A DNA stretch of 64,000 nt from Lytechinus variegatus (taxonomy: Eukaryota; Echinodermata; Echinoidea; Temnopleuroida; Toxopneustidae): the NCBI RefSeq assembly GCF_018143015.1, contig NC_054741.1:63834697-63898696 (forward strand), given 5' to 3'. Every line of letters starts with the position of its first letter. Position 1 is the first letter of the stretch. The notes beneath the pieces were generated by a model, which made no database searches, was not told the DNA's origin, and saw only the letters and a program-made list of their open reading frames with translations. The position numbers and the translations under genes are program-made. Of the stretch, positions 47,610 to 58,600 are shown piece after piece.

Positions 47610-47702
47610 CTTACGAACAGCTTTATGAAACACCCACCAGTTTTAGAGGTGAATTATTGTATGGTCTAATACCACTTGGTCTACTTATTAGTTCGTCCAA
47701 CT

Positions 47703-48264
47703 CCCGGGGGGGGCACTTACATTGACGAGTGGATACCATGCGCGACCCCCCCCCCCAAAAAAAACACGTAAAAAGGATGTCTTTTTCACGACAGGGCACG
47801 TTACGTACGTAACGTGATAAGGGTGTCAAAAACACAAAAATAATGAAAAAAAGGGTATCTATTTCGCGAGGAAGATTACGTGTTTAGGGTCGAATTTGCG
47901 GGGATGATAAAACAAAATTAAAATGTTTGATAAAGGATGTCCTTTTTGCCCCAACACTTCGTGTTTAGAGTCCGATTTGCGCGAGGTGTAGAATGTGGGG
48001 CCGTACTAAACCAAATAAGGTAAAGCCGACGACCGAAGGACCCGTAACAATAAAACATTCCTGACTTGTTTAGGGGTTCATTTTAGGGAATATTTGCCAA
48101 GAGTATCGTTTTGTTTCCAATACTTGTTAAGGGTAGGGTTTCACACGCCAATACTTGTTAAGGGGTGCATTTTCAGAATATGGAAATTACGTGTTTAGGG
48201 TGCTTTTCGAGACCCCATGGTCGCGCATGGTATCCACTCGTGAATGGAAGTGGCCTCCCCGGGG
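47703..48264. mobile_element. TIR element with CCCGGGG ends, nested
   Basis: ACGAGTGGATACCATGCGCG on the left has its complement on the right, next to CCCGGGG tips. TCCAACT flanks both sides (47696-47702 and 48265-48271), so it inserted into the left arm of the TTGGTCTAAT fold-back. Non-coding inside. Confidence 0.7.
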
Positions 48265-49348
48265 TCCAACTTCACATAGTCTAAACTCATTTCGTCTACA
48301 ACCAGTACGTCTAATATCCAATTCGTCCAATTCCCAATTGGTCTAATATCCAATTTGTCTAATTAGCAGTTGGGCTAAAACCATTTAGTCTAATGTCCAG
48401 TTGGTCTTTATGAGAAAATAAATTGAAATTGAATTGAAATTGAAATTGTCTAACACAGCTTTGTCTAATTTCAACTTTGGCTAATTTCCACTTGATCTAA
48501 TTTTCATTTGGTCTAATTGTCACACGGTCTAATAACCGTTTGGTCTAAATTTCCACTAAGTCGAATTTCCACTTGGTCTAATAGCCAAATCGTCTAATGA
48601 CCACTTGGTCTAATCGCCAATTGGTCTAATACCCAGTTGGGCTAATCGTCACTTGGTCTAATTTTCATTTGGTCTAATTCACACTTGGTCTAATGTCCAT
48701 TTATTCTAACATAACATTATTAATTATTATTTATTTGATCTAGAATAATTTGATAATTTTTTAAATCAGCTTTTCACAAAGTTAAACGATCCCTTTAACA
48801 AATATGGTACGTAGTGGATAAATACCAAGCATCAGTTGCCAGGATCCGGAGGGGTAGAGCCTGGATCGGGTGGGCGCATAACCTTCACCGTGAAGGACTA
48901 TCGATGACGAGATCAAATGAATTATTCTAATCAAATATAATTCTTGTAATTAGGCCTACATATCGATTATATAGATGATAATTATATCATACTGATAATC
49001 ATTTCATCACTACATGCACATTTACAGAATAATAAACTGGCCCGGGACCTTGGACCATGGTCGAATGGTCGAATCGCGGGGTTTCATCAGAATAACATTA
49101 TTACTGAAGAAAGGAACGAAAATATAATCATAGAGCTATTTGTGGATACGCATCTGGTAAACAAGTTTATGCCTCTTTTAAATCATTGGTATGCATCATT
49201 ACGGACGATACTTGAACTTGATGGAAAATAAGCAATAGTTATGCAGTTTGGGGGATTCCAAAAGTTAAAAAGCCACTAGATCATGTAATTTTGTTATGAA
49301 TATTTTGTTTAGTCATTCCAATAGTTAGTTTGGAGGCAAATAACAGAC

Positions 49349-49499
49349 CTGGGGCCCGTTGCAGAAAGAGTTGCAATCAATCGTAACTCTAAAAATCACG
49401 CGCAACTTGATTTTCAACCAATCAACAGCGCGCATTTGGAACTTGCGATTGATTTTTTGACTTGCGTTTAAACGCAACTCTTTCTGCAACGGACCCCAG
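49349..49499. mobile_element. Hairpin MITE with GGGGCCCGTTGCA end
   Basis: CTGGGGCCCGTTGCAGAAAG faces CTTTCTGCAACGGACCCCAG, continuing as a stem with AGTTGC/GCAACT. It has the same tip as 2374-2530 but an unrelated stem. Confidence 0.65.
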
Positions 49500-49509
49500 T
49501 TATAGTTTC

Positions 49510-49915
49510 ATAGGTGGATTCAGTGGGGGCCCGAGGGGCCCGGCTTCTCCCCTCCCCCTTTTGGCGGAGCAAAAAAAAAGAAAAAAAAGGGGGAAAAAGA
49601 AAAAAGAAAAAGAAGGGAAAAGAAAGGAGGAAAAAAGAAGAGGAAAATAAGAGGAGGAAGACGAGTGAACAAAGTAAGGTCAGTGGAAAACTTAGAAAAT
49701 GATTTAGAAATATATATTACATATCTTGCTCAATAGGCTGATATGCAGCTTAAAATATCAAGTTTTGAAGTCAATACAAAAACATATTTCAGCTCAGACA
49801 TCGAGCTTTTATTATTCTGTTTGATTTACAAATTTCTTTTTTAAAGCGCTCTGTAAAATGTCCGTTTTACGGTTGAATATCATTTACAGCTTATTGCGCT
49901 GTGCGCCAAGTAGGC
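49510..49915. mobile_element. Left part of hAT-like array element
   Basis: TAGGTGGATTCA, a G/C-run and an A/G-rich stretch, then AGACGAGTGAACAAAGTAAGG, match 21444-21650. The copy is cut by the insertion at 49916-50714. Confidence 0.55.
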
Positions 49916-50714
49916 AGAGGCGTCGATCCGGGGGGGGGGGTGATCGCCCCACCAATGAAAATATTTGGGGCAAACATATCGTTTTGCCCACCCCCCCCAA
50001 TATTTCTGCATGTGCAAAAATAAAATAAAGATTGTATTGTTACACAGAAATCAACAGCGAGATTGAAATACACAACTCAATCTTTATTTAAAATCGCTTT
50101 AAAAATGTCCGCTTTTTCAGATTGGAATATAAAAATTGTCAGCTCGCGCTTCGCGCTCGCATCATTTCTGTGGTAAAAACCCATACTTTTCATGATTAAA
50201 TTGTGAATAGAAGTCCCATTTTCAATTCTAATCCTCAAAAGAACTCCAGCTTCGATTTGCAATATACCTTGTTCTTTATCAAAAACGTCCATTAAACTGT
50301 CATTTTTTTTCAGATCGTAATATCAAAATTTTCAGCTCGCGCTTTGAGCTCGCATCTATTGTTTTAGATACCCATCTTAATCATTGGTATCAAAAGTGCT
50401 TAGAGTATCAAGCTTTCGGGTCAGAATATAAAGAAACTTCAGCTGGCTCTCGGCACTCGCATTATCTGTGTAGTACTACAAACAGTCCTAAACAGGTACC
50501 TTTTCCGGTTTTCAGGTCAGTATACAAAAAAAAAATCAGATCGCGCTTCGTGCTCGCATTAATTTGTTGGTGAGATATGTGGCTCTTGCTCATGAGTTTT
50601 ATATATTAGGCCTATGTGTGTGTGTGTTTTGTGTGATCGAGCGCCTTTGGAACGAAAACGGTGATTCATGATTTTGCCCCCCCCCCCCATCTGAAAAATG
50701 GAACGACGTCCCTG
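49916..50714. mobile_element. hAT-like element with AGAGGCGTCGATCC end
   Basis: Sister of 24817-25593 in the opposite direction, with CGCGCTTCGCGCTCGC-type cores. CAAGTAGGC flanks both sides (49907-49915 and 50715-50723), an 8-9 bp target duplication. It inserted into an older hAT-like copy. No transposase. Confidence 0.7.
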
Positions 50715-50723
50715 CAAGTAGGC

Positions 50724-51242
50724 CTACATATTGCCTGTGTTTATAGATTCTTTATAAACTCCTCAAAAAAGGTCTGAAATTCTGATTTTGATCGATAATT
50801 CCTCCTCGGTTTTAGTAAATATCAATGATTAATTAATAGCAATAAATAGAACATTTAATTTTCTTTAAAAATGATACCCTACATGATATGATTATGGTTC
50901 ACATGGAAGTGCAGTGCCTTGAAATGTGGGGGCAATGTCAAAATTCAAAAGTTGCAAAATGGCACAATATTGAAAGTTATTGTACTTTTTCCCGTTTCTT
51001 TTAATTTGTTTTCATGCACCTTGACATCAACATTAACATGGAATAAAATACACCTCTGCACAAGCAAACACATAACAAACAAACATTGCATGGGTATTTC
51101 AAACCACGACTCAAACCATGTTATCTCACAGAACCATCGCTACATAACCTTAATTTGTGATGGCATATGATCATAACAAGCATAGTATCATTTTAAAGAA
51201 AATTAACTGATATTTTTAATAATATCAAATATGGATTGTGTG
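50724..51242. other. Interior of composite fold-back, unassigned
   Basis: AT-rich DNA with one 83-codon open frame of no recognisable family (50919-51170). Confidence 0.35.
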
Positions 51243-51560
51243 AAATATTAGACAAACTGGTATGAGACGAAGTGCAATTAGACCAAGTGACAATAAAATA
51301 CAGTAGACCAAATTAAAATTAGACCAAGTGACGATTAGCCCAACTGGGCATTAGACCAAGTGGCTATTGGACCAAGTGGTCATTAGACCAATTGGCTATT
51401 AAACCAAGTGGTCATTTGACCAAAAGAGAATTGGACTATGATGGTTTAGCCCGAATGTTGTTAGCCCATCTGATGATTAGACCAAGTGATATTTTAGACC
51501 ATCCGTCAGTAAACCGCTAAATGTGGGACCTTCTACTTCAGTATATACCATAGTGATGTA

Positions 51561-52465
51561 AGCTTAAAAGTGCCACCGAAATGTTGAGATAATTATCTCG
51601 GGAAGTCGACATCTTGATAGCAAAATATAAGATGACGAGATCCTGGATCTCATCATGTTGACATCTTTTAGAAGAGATGATGAGATGACGAGATCCTGGA
51701 TCTCATCATGTCAACATCTTTTAGAAGAGATGTTGAGATGACGAGATCCTGGATCTCATCATGTCAACATCTTTTAGAAGAGATGTTGAGATGACGAGAT
51801 CCTGGATCTCATCATGTCGACATCTTTTAGAAGAGATGATGAGATGACAAGATCCTGGATCTCATCATGTCAACATCTTTTAGAACAGATGATGAGATGA
51901 CAAGATCCCGGATCTCATCATGTCAACATCTTTTAGAAGAGATGTTGAGATGACAAGATCCCGGATCTCATCATGTTGACATCTTGTAGAAAAGATGATG
52001 AGATGATGAGATGATCTTGTCATCTCAACATCTCTTCTTAAGATGTTGACATGATGAGATCCAGGATCTTGTCATCTCATCATCTCTTCTACAAGATGTC
52101 AACATGATGAGATCCAGGATCTTGTCATCTCATCATCTCTTCTACAAGATGTCAACATGATGAGATCCGGGATCTTGTCATCTCATCATCTCTTCCAAAA
52201 GATGTCAACATGATGAGATCCAGGATCTTGTCATCTCATCATCTCTTCTAAAAGATGTCAACATGATGAGATCCGGGATCTTGTCATCTCAACATCTCTT
52301 CTAAAAGATGTTGACATGATGAGATCTGGGATCTTGTCATCTCATCATCTCTTCTAAAAGATGTCGACATGATGAGATCCAGGATCTCGTCATCTTATCT
52401 TTTGCTATCAAGATGTCGACTTCCCGAGATAATTATCTCAACATCTCGGTGGCACTTTTAAGCTT
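51561..52465. mobile_element. 905-bp fold-back of 53-bp units upstream of MND1
   Basis: Near-perfect palindrome centred near 52013. The outer tips AGCTTAAAAGTGCCACCGA and its complement are followed by GATAATTATCTCGGGAAGTC. Then come seven 53-bp units per arm, each holding the small palindrome GAGATCC(T/C)GGATCTC and ATCATGT.AACATCTT. A 16-bp direct repeat with one mismatch (ATACCATAGTGATGTA, 51545-51560; ATACCATAGAGATGTA, 52468-52483) flanks it. No ORF; structure recalls sea urchin TU/fold-back elements. Confidence 0.8.
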
Positions 52466-52471
52466 CCATAC

Positions 52472-52513
52472 CATAGAGATGTATACTAATTATATTTAGT
52501 ATATATCTCTATG
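52472..52513. repeat. 42-bp palindrome in MND1 5' region
   Basis: CATAGAGATGTATACTAA pairs with TTAGTATATATCTCTATG (one mismatch) around a short AT loop, about 105 bp before the MND1 start codon. Confidence 0.6.
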
Positions 52514-52618
52514 AATTATGTACCATTGGCGTTCCATACTACTAGGATCGCGCGAGACTTGAAAAAGGATACCGAAAAAGACAGCCAAGGGCAAGGCAAC
52601 CAAAGCCTTTTTACAAAA

Positions 52619-55600
52619 ATGGTGAGTATTTCACGTTTTATTAAAAGCACAGCAAATAACCAAAATACGGGATTATATTATTTAAGGCTTGAACATTACA
52701 GAATTGGCCTCAAATGTATTAATGAACGCTGCGAGAATTCGGTTGCTTTGTGAGTTTGTCTCCTCCAGATCGATCCTTGTTCATTGAATGAGTGCCAGCG
52801 CAGTCACCATCCATGACCACCATGCATGTCTATGGACTTGGGTTACCTCAGGCGAATTCATGCAGGTTCTCCACTCCAATTCACTACCGCTACACTACAC
52901 TCCACCTAGTGTAGCGGTAGTGAAGTGGAGTGGAGCCTTCACGAACTTCGCCTGAGGTAGGACTTGGTCAGTACCACTCATTCAATGAACCGGGGCCGAT
53001 TGCACGAAAGGGTCTTTGCAAGAACAGTCTTTTGTGTCGCCCATTTGCATTTATTATGATGCGCCATGTGAAACGCAATTTTAATAAATTATTTGCAAAC
53101 ATTTATCCATTAAAGAAGACAAAATTGTTTATGAAATGATGTGATATATCATGAAATTGCATACAGATTGGTTTAAATGCTAGAGCTTTGTTTATCATAC
53201 ATTTCAGAAATATCCCGCATACAGCGCATCATAAAAGATGGGCGACACGAAAGACGGTCCTAGGAAAGAACCTTTCGTGCAGTCGGCCCAAGGTGAAGGT
53301 CATGATATAACCTTGTTCTCAGTTACATCTCCATGTGTGGCAAAATAAGGGTGGCAATTTTGGCTTATTTTCTCTTTTTCTATGGGACAAATGCTTTATT
53401 TTCTTACACTGTCAGTTTTCAATACAGCTATTCAGTATACAACTTGGCTCTTATGTAAATGTGATTCTTTAAATTATTTTTTGTAGATGAAAATAGAGAT
53501 TGAAATATGAAAATTTTCTTGCCATATTACTTTCCACTAATGGAGGGCGTTCAAAAAAATATGCCCAAAATTCAAGTTTTTGAGTGCTCTGGTGAATACA
53601 AAAATTATTCCCAAGTTATTAATGAAAATTAAATTGCAACTGTATGGAAATTAGATAATGTCGGTCACAAAAGTGATAGTTTAATGATTTTTTAAAGTGT
53701 GTGCTATGTACAGCATTGGCATACCATAGTCCTACCTGGGCTGTAGAACCCCACAGGAAGGATGGTTGCAGTGAACAAGTGGTCAGTACTATTAACCCAG
53801 GGGCCTGTGGTATGAAATGGTCTTTGGTAGTACCGCTCTAGATAAGGCCTATAGCTTATGAACCCATTATATTCACAGTCCTTACAAATGAAGATTATGT
53901 CATTGTACCTATGAAAGATAAGATTATGGAAAGTCCGTTATCGATCGGCAAATAGTCTTGACTCCTCAACTTTAAAATGTTGAACATATGATTTCCACTT
54001 GGTTTTTTTGCTTCCATCTGGTAGAGCTTCATGAGGTTCACCAAACTTCAACACAGAATTTTGACCAGAACAATTTTTATGCTAATTTATCTATAAAAGT
54101 TATGTCAACATGATATACATGTACAGTGGTACTCATAAGTTTAGTGAGCCTCACCAGAACAATGAACATATTTAAAGTGTTTAAGTTCTGCCATGTTTCA
54201 TATAATGATATCAGATGATATTAAATTTTTCATTAAAGTTTGTTTCTCTGGATTCGCCACAAACATTATAATGTTGTTGTCTACATTCAAAACTTGGCAT
54301 GAATGGGTGCATTTTGTAGTAGATTTCACAAACTTTTGAGAGCAACTGTACCTAGTTAATTTTTTGTTATTTATTCATGTTAACTTTGGAAGCCTGTTAT
54401 ATCATGTTCCTTTATAGTGTTTTAGATAATTAGATGACTGCTGTAAAGTAATATATGCTTTTTGTCTCAATTTTCACTATGTAGTCTAAGAAACGTGGAC
54501 TCAGTTTGGAGGAAAAGAGGCTGAGGATGCAAGAGATATTTTTTGAAAAGGTATGTGAATGCAATTTTAGAGCTAATTTGGTATCAATTGGTAAGTTTAC
54601 TGTGGAAATTCAGAAGTAATGATTCCATTTTCACATTTATTGGGATTTTCAACATGTATCATTTATCTGTTTAATGTAAACTGTTGACCAAATTTTTACA
54701 TTATCACCATCATCAGATCAAACTTGAGAATACTCTTTGCCTTTAACACAAACACATCACTGGATGCAATAGCTCAGAGTTTCAACACTTGCAGACCTGC
54801 CAACCAGTACGTTTTTGGCGTATTTAGTACGCTTTTTTTTTTACATTGTCTCTATTTCATACAACTTACACAAATATGGTTATTAGATCAATGTAATTTC
54901 AGGTAACTTTTTTTTTTAATTTTGTTAAAACCAGGGTGAGATATAATAATAATAATAATAATAGCGGTATTTATAAAGCGCCTTTTGCCTGAGGATACAA
55001 AGCGCTGCTATTATTACCCAGGCTTTAGCTCGAGCTGCCATCACCGGCGCTCAGTGCATGCAAGGAATTGATCCTGCCGGGTACCCATTCACCTCACCTG
55101 GGTCGAGTGCAGCACATTGCGGATAAATATACACATATGTCAATGTTTTTTTTTTCATCTGCAATCTAGTGTGCATTTTACCTTGCATACAGCTTGAGCG
55201 CCGTGATGAGCGAGTGCGCCATGCATTTTATCATGAAATATACACTTTTTTGGGGAAAACTACCATTTTTTTTAATCACAGAATACAATTTTTCATTCCC
55301 AGAGGTTGGCAGGTCTGCACTTGATAAAAGAATACATTGTAATCAGTGTTTAGAAGAAGGGGTAGGGGTACATCCTTTGCAAATTAGCCCACGAGTTCAC
55401 ATTTGAAAATCAATTAAAAGCACTTTTATAATCCTTTGTTTTGGGGGGGGGGGGTTGAAGAGGGTTCACATATCAGCAATACAGTGTAGGTTGGCTGTTA
55501 CAGTCATGTAAATAAAACCAAGAATGTTTGTTACAATGTATGTAGTCATTATTTATTAGGATTATTTTATCATCAACATCGATAGTTGAGAATTAGCTGA

Positions 55601-58600
55601 CCACGACTAGAAAACAGTGATTAAGAGAAAAGTCTATTCACAACTCACAAAATACATGTAAGTGCCTCATTGACCTTATATTGATAACTTTTCTCAAAAT
55701 CAACATTTTAAGGCCTTCTTTTTGTCAATGCCCAATATGCATATTCAACCCTTGAGTCTTACCCCTTTAATATATCTTTCTTGCAGAAAGGTGTATTCCA
55801 GCTGAAAGAAATTGAGAAAATAGCACCTAAGGAAAAGGGTATAAGTAAGTATTACATGTGTATAACTATTTGTATGCTTCAAATACTTATATTCAGTGCA
55901 TCCTAGGCTGTGTAAAGGAGAGTCAACTTATGCATATTAAAATCAGTACACTTTTCATCAAAGAGTAGGAAGTTCACCCAGTATATTGCAAATGTCAGAC
56001 CTGGCAAACTTCAATAGTACTATAATACACCTGTTGATCAGCAGAATCAAGTGTTTTGAACCCCTTTTTAAATGTCTCTACATCTTTAATATACTTCTGT
56101 CCAATCGAGATTTAGCGATGATTTATCTTGACTTAATTCCAAATAACCAGAACTTTATTATTTTTTGACCATTTTCTGTAATTGAGGTATCAAATTAAAG
56201 AGCAGATAGCGAACTTTTTAAAAATGTGGTTTACTTTCTGAAACCCAGATACAGCCTGCCAAGTGACTTTTTGGTATCCCCTGTTCATATTGTTTTTGCT
56301 CACTCATGCGTGAATGAGAAATAATCTAAGTAATTTGAGATGAAAGAGGAGATTCTAAGCTTTACAATGGTGGGTCATTTGTCTATTGTATTTGTGATTA
56401 ATTTATGATAAATCATAAATAAATCTTGGTTTTGTTTTTTGTGGGACTTTGGGTGTATTCTCAGATAAATTAACTGGACATGTATATTTCATTTAGGAAA
56501 TGTTTTAATTCCCTTTTTGAGTACTGTGATAGACATGCTACCAAATAAGTTGTTACAACTTGCAATTGTGTCTCTTTCGAACAACGAGAATGAAGGGTTA
56601 AAGAAAAGAAAAGGGTCATCTAAATTATACATTGTCCAAATACTATGATAAATCTCAGACCCTCACCTATATTCAATAGGCAAGCAATCCCTTGAGCTGC
56701 CAATGTACATCACATGTCGATCCTTGGTATTAGCTTTGATTATTAGAAGATTTTATCTTGTTAATTTGTATTCTATCGTATTTGCTATAACCAGCGAGTC
56801 ACAGGTGGATTACAATATTGTCTTGTCCAATATTTTGCTTGCAGCCCCTATGGCAGTTAAAGATGTACTCCAAAGCCTTGTAGATGATGGATTGGTGGAC
56901 TCTGATAGGATAGGAACGTCAAATTACTTCTGGGCCTTCCCGAGTAAGGCTAGCCAAGTGGTAAGTGGTTCTCCGGCCTACATGAACACACACACATGCT
57001 CTCAACTTTGAACTCTATTTCATAGTCACTTTTAGGATCTTCAGATGTTCAGGAAATCTGATGGACAAATGTAGTAATGCCACACAGTATGGGTTCCACA
57101 AGTTATGGCTTAAAGGGGAATGAAACCTTTGGAAGAAGTATGCTTGTGTTGAAACAGAAAAGAAATTTTGAGAAAAATCGGACAAATAATGAGAAAGTTA
57201 TGAGCATTTGAATATTGCAATCACTAATGCTATAGAGATCCTCCCATTGGCAATGCGACAAGGATGTGGGATGTCACATGTTAACAACTTTCCCTTTGAT
57301 GGACTATAAAATACCCTCAAAGTGTCTCTTTTTGCTTTTTCTTATGGTGATACAATCTCTTTATCCATGATTTATTCTTTAAAAATCTGTATTACATGCC
57401 CTCCTATAGAAAGAACACATTATCTACTGACAGAATATCTTAAAAGGGGCAATTTAAGAGAAATATATACTTAAGTAATGGGGAGAGTTGTTCACAAGTG
57501 ACATCACACATCTTTGTCGCATTGCCAATTTTAGGATATCCATAGCATTAGTGATCGCAATATTCAAATGCTCATAACTTTTTTATTACTTGTCTGATTT
57601 TTCTCAAACTTTTGTTGATCTGTTTGTTTGATTTTTCTGCTTTCACACAAACTATTTTGTTCCAAAGGTTTCATTCTCCTTTAAGTGTTGAAGGGATTAA
57701 AGTCCCAACAAAGACCCTACCCCCCCCCCCCATCCCCTGCCATTATGGTGTTAGTGTTCAATATGTGATTATACTGTACATTGAGGTACAAGAATAGACC
57801 AGAAAAGATGCAAAATTCTCCCTCCCTTTGCTTTTTTTTTTACTTTATCTTGTCACAAAAACTTAATCAAACCACACATAAAACTAGTCATGTGTTGGGT
57901 TTATTTTTTCAATTACTGAAAGAAGGGGAGGGGTAGGGGGAAAGAAAGAGAAGAAAAAAGAATGAAGAGTCTCAAAATGTGAGGTCTGGATCATGTTAAG
58001 CCTCTATTCTACCTCTGGTATATATTCCAGTGAAAACAAAAAGATGTAGACTTTGCCTTTACGTTGTCTTTTCCTCTCCCCCTTTCAAAATACTCTTGCT
58101 CCACCATTGAAACTAGTAGTTTCTATGTTCATTTCTGTTTCCATCATTCTATCATTTGCATTATTTTATTTGCAGAGAAAGAGGAAAATTCAAGATCTTA
58201 CTAAAGCCCTGGATGAAAGTGAAAAGAAGCGGATATCCCTGGAGAAAACTGCAGCCAAGTCAACAGTGGGCAAAGAGGAATCTGTAAGTATTTTGAACTC
58301 TTTACACATGTTAAGCCCCATGGACCAATCCCCATCAAATTTAGTTTGTGGATATTTTTCTTCATGCTCCAACGAAATATATTAAAAAAACACTCACATG
58401 CAAACAAAATAATAGTGTAGTCATCGCTTTAGCATTCATTACACAATTTTGTGTAATGTGACCCCTTTCGTTTTGCTGATACTCTGAAATGGAAGTAAAG
58501 AGTAAATTCACAAATGGACATCTAGAAAAAAAATGGGAAGTTTTTACTGACCAATGTGTACAGATTTTTTATTATCAAGTCAAGATCTGTTCAAAGTTGT

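Larger units (their letters stand above)
47660..51515. mobile_element. Fold-back built of ~20-bp TTGGTCTAAT modules, composite
   Basis: The left arm (47660-47695 and 48272-48716) is a run of units such as CACTTGGTCTAAT and CCAATTGGTCTAAT. The right arm (about 51243-51510) is the same units inverted (ATTAGACCAAGTG). The middle carries later insertions: a CCCGGGG element that splits the left arm, a hairpin MITE, and hAT-like DNA. Outer ends are not sharply defined and no target duplication was found. Confidence 0.5.

Noticed and set aside
51630-52400. Regular 53-bp repeats resembling a CRISPR array
   Set aside because: There are no unique spacers between the units, the array inverts in its middle, and the context is an intron-rich animal genome.
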